Assembly (NCBI GenBank): GCA_963707125.1
Contig: CAVPOU010000017.1
Span: forward strand, 164,149 to 228,148
DNA: 64,000 nt
DNA from: CAVPDE01 sp963707125
Lineage (GTDB): Bacteria; Desulfobacterota; DSM-4660; Desulfatiglandales; HGW-15
Direction: 5' to 3'
Positions 18,445 to 25,392 of this stretch are shown piece after piece. The notes under the pieces were generated by a model. It ran no database searches and was not told the DNA's origin. It worked only from the letters and a program-made list of their open reading frames with translations. The translations under genes and the position numbers were made by a program. The stretch's first letter is position 1. The number at the start of each line of letters is the position of its first letter.

Positions 18445-18576
18445 CCACAGAGAACGGAGAAAACTTCGCCACCGACGCACACAGACCACACCGGACAAGC
18501 GCCCTCTCAAAACACCGCGGAGCGGCGCCCATTTTGAGAGGGCCGTCGTTTCTGTTTTTCTCTGTGACCTCTGTGG
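18445..18576. repeat. Nested foldback between convergent genes
   Basis: An outer pair CCACAGAG/CTCTGTGG encloses a perfect 12-bp inner stem GCCCTCTCAAAA (18501) and TTTTGAGAGGGC (18543). It lies between the converging thiolase and ugd genes and could terminate transcription from both sides. The inner stem is of the CTCAAA/TTTGAG type that recurs at 46727, 60715, 33348 and 31005. Confidence 0.65.
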
Positions 18577-18666
18577 CTCGATCGACCCTTAGGGAGCGGG
18601 CGTGAGAAAGTCTGCGGGAGCCTGCCCTGAGCTTGTCGAAGGGTCTGTGTGGGTCTGTGGCTAATA

Positions 18667-20043
18667 TCAGAAGTGTTTCAGGGGGGCTTTGCCTATGGCA
18701 AAGACATTGAACCCCATTTCGAACAGTTTCTTGTGGTCCAGGATGTTCCGTCCGTCGAATATAAAGGCAGGCTGAACCATGGATTTGAAGATCCGCTTGT
18801 AGTCTAGGGTCCTGTAAACATCCCACTCCGTGAGCACGGCGACGGCATGGGCCCCCCTGGCCGCCTTGTAAGGATCAGCCTCGAACGTCACCAATTTTTC
18901 AAAAATCTTCAAATCCTTCTTCGCGTTTTCAAGGGCCTTGGGATCTGTGATCACCACTTCCGCATGTTCTTCAAGAAGGCCCTGGGTAACATAGATTGCA
19001 GGCGATTCTCTTGTGTCTCCCGTATTTGCCTTGAAAGCGAAGCCGAACACTGCGATCCTTTTTCCCGCCACCGTGTTGAACATGTTGGAAAGCATGTTCT
19101 GGACAAACCGGTTCTGCTGCCAGTCATTGATCTCCACCACCGATTCCCAGTACCTTGCCGCTTTGTCCAGGCCGTAGCTCTCACAGATGTAGACGAGATT
19201 GAGAATGTCCTTCTTGAAACAGGAGCCGCCGAACCCAACGCTCGATTTCAGGAACTTCGGCCCGATCCTGGAGTCCATACCGATGGCAGAGGCTACTTCA
19301 TCGACATCCGCTTCGGTTTTTTCGCACAGAGCTGAAATGGAATTGATGGAGGATATTCTCTGAGCCAGAAACGCATTGGCGGTCAGCTTCGAAAGCTCTG
19401 CGCTCCACACATTCGATTCAATGATTTTCTCCCTGGGAACCCAGTTCAGATAGATGTCCACCACCTCTTTCCCGGCTTTGATCCCTTCGGGAGTCCCTCT
19501 GGAACCGATCAGCACGCGATCCGGGTTTTCCAGATCCTTCATGGCTGTGCCTTCTGCAAGGAATTCCGGGTTGGAGACTACTTCGAAGTGCATTCCCTTT
19601 GAGTTCTCATTGAGAATTCTTTCCATGGCCGAGGCGGTCCTCACCGGGAGCGTAGATTTCTCCACAACAACCTTGCTGTCCTTCGAGTAGGCCAGAATTT
19701 CCCTCGCCGTCTTTTCCCAGTACTGCAAATCCGCTGCTCTGCCTGCGCCCTGTCCAAAGGTTTTTGTGGGAGTGTTGACGGAAACAAAAATGATCTGCGA
19801 TTCTTCGATCCCCTTCTCTATTTCCGTGGAAAAGAAAAGATTCCTGCCCCTGCTCTTCTTCACCACTTCATCCAGACCGGGCTCAAAGATGGGGAGGCTG
19901 CTGCTCTTCCATGCTTCGATCTTCTCCTTGTCAATGTCCACGACGACAACCTTGTATTGCGGGCATTTGTGGGCAATCATTGCCATGGTGGGTCCGCCCA
20001 CATACCCGGCCCCAATGCACAAGATGTTCTTCTCAAACCCCAT
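18667..20043 (-). CDS. ugd: UDP-glucose 6-dehydrogenase, eukaryotic-type
   Basis: 458 aa. NAD-binding CIGAGYVGGPTMAMIAHKCP, substrate and catalytic segments SNPEFLAEGTAMKDLENPDR, AFLAQRISSINSISALCE, FLKSSVGFGGSCFKKD (catalytic Cys) and the C-terminal GFAFKANTGDTRESPAIYV with FIFDGRNILDH. These strings are much closer to animal and plant UGDH than to the bacterial Ugd/RkpK type. It oxidises UDP-glucose to UDP-glucuronate, the substrate of the epimerase gene just upstream on the same strand. Confidence 0.92.
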   Translation of the reverse strand: MGFEKNILCIGAGYVGGPTMAMIAHKCPQYKVVVVDIDKEKIEAWKSSSLPIFEPGLDEVVKKSRGRNLFFSTEIEKGIEESQIIFVSVNTPTKTFGQGAGRAADLQYWEKTAREILAYSKDSKVVVEKSTLPVRTASAMERILNENSKGMHFEVVSNPEFLAEGTAMKDLENPDRVLIGSRGTPEGIKAGKEVVDIYLNWVPREKIIESNVWSAELSKLTANAFLAQRISSINSISALCEKTEADVDEVASAIGMDSRIGPKFLKSSVGFGGSCFKKDILNLVYICESYGLDKAARYWESVVEINDWQQNRFVQNMLSNMFNTVAGKRIAVFGFAFKANTGDTRESPAIYVTQGLLEEHAEVVITDPKALENAKKDLKIFEKLVTFEADPYKAARGAHAVAVLTEWDVYRTLDYKRIFKSMVQPAFIFDGRNILDHKKLFEMGFNVFAIGKAPLKHF

Positions 20044-20159
20044 GTTTCTTCTCCTCTCTATTGAGAGCGCATTTTATCACGAAAGCACCAAATTTGGAAA
20101 ACACGAAAATGGGTCTCTCACCCGCTTGCCCGCCTTAAGCGGAGATCCCGCTGACCGGG

Positions 20160-20195
20160 CCCTGTTGAATGACGTTGTAGTTTTGTTCAACCGGG
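20160..20195. repeat. Short CCYRTTGAAT palindrome
   Basis: CCCTGTTGAATGAC at one end and TTGTTCAACCGGGA at the other, in the gap between the epimerase and ugd; member of the short-palindrome family. Confidence 0.5.
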
Positions 20196-20287
20196 ACATC
20201 TTTGAGAGAGACAGGTTTTAACTGTGTGTGTCTGTGGCTAATAATTCCCTGCCTTCTCTGTGACTCTGTGAGAGGTTGCCTTTTGCC

Positions 20288-21340
20288 TTAGACCTTGTAG
20301 AATCCCCTGAACCATTCCACGAAGTTCATGACCCCTTCTCCCACCGTCACTGCCGGCTTGTACGCAAAATCCTCCACCAGGTCATCCACATCCGCCCAAG
20401 TGGCCGACACATCCCCCGGCTGCATGGGCAGGAAATTCTTTTTGGCTTTCTTGCCAAGGGCTTTCTCTATGGCTTCAATAAACTCCATGAGCTCCACCGG
20501 TGAGTTGTTCCCGATGTTGTAGAGCCTGTAGGGTGCCTGCGATCTCGATGGATCAGGGTCTTTGCCGCTCCATTTCGAATCACCGGCTGGCGGTTTGTCC
20601 AGAACCTTCACCACCCCCGTGACAATGTCGTTGATGTAAGTGAAATCCCTTTTCATCTTCCCATGGTTGAACACGTCAATCGGCTTGTCCCCCAGGATCG
20701 CCTTTGTGAAAAGGAAAAGGGCCATGTCCGGCCTTCCCCACGGACCATACACAGTGAAGAATCGCAGCCCTGTCGTCGGAATCCTGTATAGATGGCTGTA
20801 AGTGTGGGCCATCAGCTCGTTAGCTTTCTTTGTCGCTGCGTAGAGAGAAATGGGGTGGTCTACATTGTCGCGGACTGAAAAGGGATACTTCTCATTCAGT
20901 CCGTAAACAGAACTTGAGGACGCATAGACCAGGTGCTTAGCTTCATTGTGCCTGCAGCACTCCAGTAGGTTCGTAAAGCCCACGATGTTGGCATCGATGT
21001 AGGAATAGGGATTGACGAGCGAATACCGGACCCCTGCCTGCGCTGCAAGATGGCACACCGTGTCGAATTTTTCTTTCTCGAAGAGTTTCTGAATAGCCGG
21101 CCTGTCCTCGATGTTCGTTCTCTTGAACCGGTACGTCGGATATTTCGAGCTTTCGACCCACTCGCCTGCCTCTGCCTTTCGGCGATCCAGGCCGTCTCTT
21201 TCAAGCCGCCCATACTTGAGATTCACGTCATAGTATTCGTTAATGTTGTCGATGCCGACGACCTCATCGCCTCTTTCAGCGAGTCTCACCGCCACAAACG
21301 ACCCGATAAACCCCGCCGTCCCTGTAACCAAAATTTTCAT
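20288..21340 (-). CDS. UDP-glucuronate 4-epimerase (SDR family)
   Basis: 350 aa. Rossmann motif VTGTAGFIGSFVA, DNINEYYDVNLKYGRL (signature of UDP-glucuronate epimerases of the Cap1J/GAE type), catalytic YAATKKANE (Tyr/Lys), and TGLRFFTVYGPWGRPDMA. It converts UDP-glucuronate to UDP-galacturonate for surface polysaccharide. Same strand and direction as ugd, which supplies its substrate, with a 244-bp repeat-bearing gap between them. Confidence 0.9.
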   Translation of the reverse strand: MKILVTGTAGFIGSFVAVRLAERGDEVVGIDNINEYYDVNLKYGRLERDGLDRRKAEAGEWVESSKYPTYRFKRTNIEDRPAIQKLFEKEKFDTVCHLAAQAGVRYSLVNPYSYIDANIVGFTNLLECCRHNEAKHLVYASSSSVYGLNEKYPFSVRDNVDHPISLYAATKKANELMAHTYSHLYRIPTTGLRFFTVYGPWGRPDMALFLFTKAILGDKPIDVFNHGKMKRDFTYINDIVTGVVKVLDKPPAGDSKWSGKDPDPSRSQAPYRLYNIGNNSPVELMEFIEAIEKALGKKAKKNFLPMQPGDVSATWADVDDLVEDFAYKPAVTVGEGVMNFVEWFRGFYKV

Positions 21341-21395
21341 GGCACCATCCCCTACAAATCAATTCGAATGTCATGAAACACGATCCACTTGCACG

Positions 21396-21833
21396 TTACT
21401 TTTTTGCCGCCAATACCGTCTCCACGACCTTACACGCATCTCTCGCAGTTACAATTTGAATTCCCTTGTGGCTCCTCAATTCCAGAAGGTGGCTGTCTCC
21501 GGTAATGATGAGCTGCGCCCCATATTCCAAAGCCAATCCTAGAAATAATTTATCAAAGGGATCCTCACGAATTCTGTCGGGGATTCTTCTCGGAGTGGGC
21601 ACAAATGAAACAAGGTTCATGTAGTAGGCACACACTTCGTCCGCTGAGACACCGAGCATGCTCAGTCTGGGCTGGAACTTTTGAATTTGGAGGATACGCC
21701 CTAATTCCCTCACGGTCTCGTGGCATGCAAGCAGAATCAGAAATCCTTGGCGAGCCCATTTAAGGATTTGGTTAGGGGGCCCCTCCCACAGTAGGCCTGC
21801 CACGGCAACATTGCTGTCAACGACAACTTTCAT
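21396..21833 (-). CDS. PIN-domain toxin (COG1569 type)
   Basis: 145 aa. PIN core with acidic residues in VVVDSNVAVAGLLW, ELGRILQ, DPFDKLFLGLALEYGAQLIITGDSHLLEL. This subgroup is annotated as the toxin of type II TA pairs and is predicted to be an Mg2+-dependent ribonuclease. Its start overlaps the antitoxin stop by 4 bp, the usual coupled arrangement. Confidence 0.85.
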   Translation of the reverse strand: MKVVVDSNVAVAGLLWEGPPNQILKWARQGFLILLACHETVRELGRILQIQKFQPRLSMLGVSADEVCAYYMNLVSFVPTPRRIPDRIREDPFDKLFLGLALEYGAQLIITGDSHLLELRSHKGIQIVTARDACKVVETVLAAKK

Positions 21834-22066
21834 CGGACCCTGCGGACTCTATGAACAATGTTCGATATCTCTTGCAGATCGAGCTGGTTGCTGTCTTTAA
21901 CGGCAGCCGCTCGGTCCAGCAGATCCGACGGCACCTCTTCAAAAGGTACCACCTTGAACAACGGCTTCGACCTTTTCACGACAACGATTTCCCCTGACTT
22001 GCTCAGATCCTCGGCTATTTCAGAGAACCGCAGCCTAAACTCCTTAGCGCTCATATACCGTGCCAT
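21830..22066 (-). CDS. Phd/YefM-type antitoxin
   Basis: 78 aa. MSAKEFRLRFSEIAEDLSKS then EIVVVKRSKPLFKVVP is the prevent-host-death DNA-binding fold. The rest is charged and would cap the PIN toxin encoded downstream. It probably represses its own promoter at 22103-22131. Confidence 0.82.
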   Translation of the reverse strand: MARYMSAKEFRLRFSEIAEDLSKSGEIVVVKRSKPLFKVVPFEEVPSDLLDRAAAVKDSNQLDLQEISNIVHRVRRVR

Positions 22067-22102
22067 AGACCTTCTCCCTAGAGTGTATCTAAAGTTCAGC
22101 CT

Positions 22103-22131
22103 AAGTTAACCTAAAGATAACCAGAAGTCAA
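22103..22131 (-). promoter_or_regulatory. Promoter of the 21.4-22.1 kb TA pair
   Basis: Minus strand TTGACT, 17 nt, TAACTT, 37 nt before the antitoxin start. The repeated TTAGGTTAACTTAGG around the -10 box could be the antitoxin operator. Confidence 0.55.
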
Positions 22132-22228
22132 CTTCCCCCTTTTTCATTTCCAAATCCCAAATCCAACTCATCCAGCCTTCAGCTTTCAGCCGCAACAAAG
22201 AATGCGAAAGCACGAAATTTGGAAAGCA

Positions 22229-22263
22229 CCCCAGTGAAATACTGCTTGCGCAATTTCACAGGG
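22229..22263. repeat. Short CCCC...GGG palindrome inside a foldback
   Basis: CCCCAGTGAAAT and ATTTCACAGGG enclose 12 nt. It is inserted between the two arms of a CGAAAGCACGAAA foldback (about 22204-22320), a clear case of one repeat inside another. Confidence 0.65.
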
Positions 22264-22469
22264 CAGGCGAACAAGGGTCTATTGTTCTATAACCCCCTTC
22301 GCTTTCGTGTTTTCGTAGCTTCATGCTTAGCCGTTCGCGGACGCTTTCAGGAGGCAGTAAGCAGAAGAGGGAAGGATTCCGGATACTGGGTCCTGGATAC
22401 TGGCTGAAAACCGAACGCTGACGGCTGACCACCAGAAAGAAGAAGGCGCCGGCGTTAGAACTGAAACAA

Positions 22470-22904
22470 TCAGGGCGTGATGATTACCTGTTTCCCCTCT
22501 GGCCACACACGATGAAAATCATGGGGGTTCAGTGTCAGGAGCTTATCTACGGACAGCCTCCGGGCTACTGCGGCGATGAGGGCGTCATAGACGGTGCCTC
22601 CCGAGAGTCCCCTCTCCGCCATTCTTTCAATGGTGGTCCTGTAGTCTGCGATTGTGAGGGGAACAATCCTGGCTATGGCCTCCAGGTTGGTGTTGATGAG
22701 CCTCTGAGCGACCAGAGGTGAAATGCGAGGTTTGACAGGAAGAGTGGTCAAGACCGCATAGGTTTCGGCAAGGGTATGCGACACAACCACACACTCAAAA
22801 TCACCGGCCCTGGCGCGTTGCAGCCACGGAAGGCACTTTGAATGCGTGGGGTGGGATTCAACGATTCCTGAAACGATGGTTGAGGTGTCGAAGAGGGTTT
22901 TCAT
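22470..22904 (-). CDS. VapC-like PIN-domain toxin
   Basis: 144 aa. LFDTSTIVSGIVESHPTHSK (first acidic residue), VSHTLAETYAVLT, GGTVYDALIAAVARRL and LLTLNPHDFHRVW give the PIN acidic triad order. Predicted ribonuclease toxin; partner AbrB gene lies one base upstream. Confidence 0.85.
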   Translation of the reverse strand: MKTLFDTSTIVSGIVESHPTHSKCLPWLQRARAGDFECVVVSHTLAETYAVLTTLPVKPRISPLVAQRLINTNLEAIARIVPLTIADYRTTIERMAERGLSGGTVYDALIAAVARRLSVDKLLTLNPHDFHRVWPEGKQVIITP

Positions 22905-22905
22905 C

Positions 22906-23163
22906 CTAGACCCTCCGCGAGATCTTTTTCAGCCGCCTCTTTCGATGTTCGTGCAGGGCGGCTCCGACATCGCCGACGGCAGTGCCGGTGAACACGAGAA
23001 TCCCCTTTTTCTCCATGACTTGGGGTTCACCCTGAACGGGCTGGAGGACGATCTTTTCTCCCTCCTTCTCAATCTGGAGGACAGCGCCCGCCTCCAGACC
23101 CATATCGTCCCTCACATCCTTCGGGATAACAATCCTTCCGAACCTGTCGATCGTTGTTTCCAT
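22906..23163 (-). CDS. AbrB/VapB-type antitoxin
   Basis: 85 aa from the ATG at 23163 (GAGGG upstream); seven more codons are open 5' but lack a signal. TTIDRFGRIVIPKDVRDDMGL followed by AGAVLQIEKEGEKIVLQP is the SpoVT/AbrB swapped-hairpin DNA-binding domain; the basic C-terminus (HRKRRLKKISRR) probably contacts the toxin. Confidence 0.86.
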   Translation of the reverse strand: METTIDRFGRIVIPKDVRDDMGLEAGAVLQIEKEGEKIVLQPVQGEPQVMEKKGILVFTGTAVGDVGAALHEHRKRRLKKISRRV

Positions 23164-23182
23164 GACATCCCTCTTATTTGGC

Positions 23183-23211
23183 AATTTAGCATACCAAATG
23201 GCAATTGTCTA
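23183..23211 (-). promoter_or_regulatory. Promoter with repeated TGGCAATT operator half-sites
   Basis: Minus-strand TAGACA, 17 nt, TAAATT. On the plus strand TTTGGCAATTTAG and AAATGGCAATTG are direct repeats spanning the -10 region, as expected for an AbrB-family autorepressor site. Confidence 0.5.
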
Positions 23212-23245
23212 TGGGGAAGACAAATCAATCTCACCACAGAGTCAT

Positions 23246-23281
23246 CCCAGTTGAATAGACGTACCAAATCATCCAACGGGG
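23246..23281. repeat. Short CCCAGTTGAAT palindrome beside a foldback
   Basis: CCCAGTTGAATAG and ATCCAACGGGG, followed directly by a CGAAAGCACGAAA foldback (23287-23358). Confidence 0.5.
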
Positions 23282-23480
23282 CAGGCGAAAGCACGAAAGT
23301 AATAGGTTTTAGAAAACAATAGGCTTTTTCGTGCTTTCCAAATTTCGCGCTTTCGTGGTGAATGGTTCTGCTTTTTTTTTGATTTTGGGCTTTGGCATTG
23401 ATTCTGTGTAGTGTATTCTGTCTCCTGTATTTTTTGTCTGATTGCTGACCGCTGATTCAATGATTGAGGAGGAATGGTTC

Positions 23481-24776
23481 ATGAACAAAGTTTCAGATCA
23501 AGTCGTTGCAGTGATTGGCCTGGGATACGTCGGGCTGCCCCTGGCTGTAAACTTTGCCAGAAAGTACACCACCATCGGTTTTGACATGAATGAACAAAAG
23601 GTGGCAAGGCTGGCAAAGCATTCCGACACGACAGGGGAGGTCTCAAAGGAAGAATTCGATGAGGCCGCGCACCTAACCGTCACCTCGGAAGCGGCAAAAC
23701 TGAGGAAGGCGGATTTTATTATTGTTGCCGTCCCCACGCCCATTGATGAAGCCAAGCAGCCGGATCTCTCGCCGCTGGAAAGCGCCTCTGCAGCAACGGG
23801 CAAAAACATGAAAAGAGGAGCCGTCGTTGTTTTCGAATCCACGGTCTATCCTGGAACGACAGAGGAAGTCTGCGTGCCTATCATGGAGAAGGAATCAGGG
23901 TTCAAGTGGAAAAAAGATTTCCACGTAGGTTATTCGCCGGAGCGGATCAACCCGGGAGACAAGCAGCACACGCTCCGGAAGATTCTCAAGGTCGTATCCG
24001 GCGACGATGATCAGACTCTTGAAAAGGTGGCCGGACTGTACGAATCAATTGTTGATGCCGGCGTATTTCGTGCCGGCACAATCAAGGAGGCTGAGGCTGC
24101 CAAGGTTATTGAAAACACTCAGAGGGATCTCAACATTTCCCTGATGAACGAGCTGGCGATCATCTTCGACAAACTGGGCATAGACACACTGAAAGTGCTG
24201 GAAGCGGCGGGCACGAAATGGAATTTTCTTCCCTTCAGGCCCGGGCTGGTCGGCGGACACTGCATCGGAGTCGATCCCTATTATCTGACCTACAAAGCCA
24301 CGACCGTAGGCCATCACCCGCAGGTTATCCTGGCAGGGCGGAGGATCAATGACGGCATGGGTAAGTTTGTGGCTGAAAAAGCGGTCAAGCTGATGATTCG
24401 CTCAGGGCAAAACGGAAAAGAGAACAAAGTGGGGATACTGGGGCTCACTTTCAAGGAGGATTGCCCGGATCTCAGGAACTCCAAGGTGGTCGACATTGTG
24501 AGGGAGCTGGAGTCCTATGGGATGAAAGTGCTGGTTCATGACCCGATTGCTGACGATGAGGAAGCCGTTGAGCACTATGGGATCAAACTTCAGAAGTGGG
24601 GAGAACTGAGTGACCTGGGGGCTCTGATTATCGCCGTCGGGCACAAGGCGTACAAGGAGAAAACTGTTCGGGAGTATGTGAAAAAGCTGTGTGCCGGTGG
24701 GTGCCTGCTGGATGTCAAGGCGATCCTTGATCCGGGGGAGGTGAGGAAGACGGGCGTGACCTATTGGCGCCTGTGA
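23481..24776 (+). CDS. UDP-N-acetylhexosamine 6-dehydrogenase (WbpO/TviB-type)
   Basis: 431 aa from the ATG at 23481, with GAGGAGG 9 nt upstream. VVAVIGLGYVGLPLAVNFA binds NAD; VAVPTPIDEAKQPDLSPL, ESTVYPGTTEEVCVP, GYSPERINPGDKQH, AEAAKVIENTQRDLNISLMNE, FRPGLVGGHCIGVDPYYL (catalytic Cys) and LGLTFKEDCPDLRNSKV complete the nucleotide-sugar dehydrogenase set. GYSPERINPGD and GGHCIGVDPYYL are typical of enzymes making UDP-GalNAcA or UDP-GlcNAcA for capsule and O-antigen. Fits an envelope polysaccharide role with ugd and the epimerase. Confidence 0.9.
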   Translation: MNKVSDQVVAVIGLGYVGLPLAVNFARKYTTIGFDMNEQKVARLAKHSDTTGEVSKEEFDEAAHLTVTSEAAKLRKADFIIVAVPTPIDEAKQPDLSPLESASAATGKNMKRGAVVVFESTVYPGTTEEVCVPIMEKESGFKWKKDFHVGYSPERINPGDKQHTLRKILKVVSGDDDQTLEKVAGLYESIVDAGVFRAGTIKEAEAAKVIENTQRDLNISLMNELAIIFDKLGIDTLKVLEAAGTKWNFLPFRPGLVGGHCIGVDPYYLTYKATTVGHHPQVILAGRRINDGMGKFVAEKAVKLMIRSGQNGKENKVGILGLTFKEDCPDLRNSKVVDIVRELESYGMKVLVHDPIADDEEAVEHYGIKLQKWGELSDLGALIIAVGHKAYKEKTVREYVKKLCAGGCLLDVKAILDPGEVRKTGVTYWRL

Positions 24777-24856
24777 AGAGACAGTGTTGAATGGGACCAC
24801 AAGGGCATTCAACGGGGCAGAAGACGCCAGGAAAAATGTCGAATGGCAAAGCGAAC

Positions 24857-25039
24857 GCCCTGTTCTCCCTTTGATCCTGCCCGACAAGGCTCATTAGACC
24901 CGATCTGCAGGATGTTCTTTAGCTGGTTTTGAATTCTTCAGGAAACATCAATTCTGTTCTTCGGCGCTATATGGGACTGTGGCTGCGTAGCAGAGGTAGC
25001 GGGTCAGAAAAGTTCTTTTTCCCTTGCCGCTTTTTCAAC
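24857..25039. repeat. 183-bp dispersed repeat, copy 1
   Basis: From GCCCTGTTCTCCCTTTGATC to GCTTTTTCAAC this is about 90% identical to 54529-54709 in the same orientation. No open frame is shared, so it looks like a non-coding mobile repeat. Further 3' is a CTTTAGGCA tandem-like run that recurs at 59550-59650. Confidence 0.75.
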
Positions 25040-25185
25040 TTTAGGCATTTTGGACACTTTAGCGCACTTTAGGCACTTCAGAATTTGTGTGTGCTTGCCC
25101 GCCGTCCCTGTGGCGGGTCCGTGGCTCCGACCTCTTACTTCTGAGCTCCGCTTTATATCCTGTTAATCCTGTCGGAGAATTCTCT

Positions 25186-25329
25186 GTGGTCCCCGGCCAA
25201 AAGGGGATGAGGCAAATCAGAGGCTGGATCGAGCCGTCCGATCCTTTCTTCGAGGTCATCGATCAGATAGTCTCTGACCGGGATAAGCACCGTCCCAGGA
25301 TCTTTAAGCCCTCCGTGCCTCTGTGGTGA
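25186..25329 (+). pseudogene. Remnant of a Phd-type antitoxin (C-terminal part)
   Basis: VVPGQKGMRQIRGWIEPSDPFF and the rest of this frame, to DKHRPRIFK, are a clear relative of the C-terminal half of the intact antitoxin at 36699 (EVPGPKGIREIRGWLEASDP). The N-terminal half is replaced by repeat DNA and no PIN gene follows. The frame runs on into a dispersed repeat that supplies its stop. Confidence 0.75.
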
Positions 25330-25392
25330 GATCAGGGTCTATCCGTTATCTCTTATTCTGACTACTGTCTTCTTGTATACTGTATTCTTAGC

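Noticed and set aside
25087..25329. 80-aa gene starting MCACPPSLW
   Set aside because: The first 30 codons are a dispersed repeat (TTGCCCGCCGTCCC); only the antitoxin remnant at its end is meaningful.
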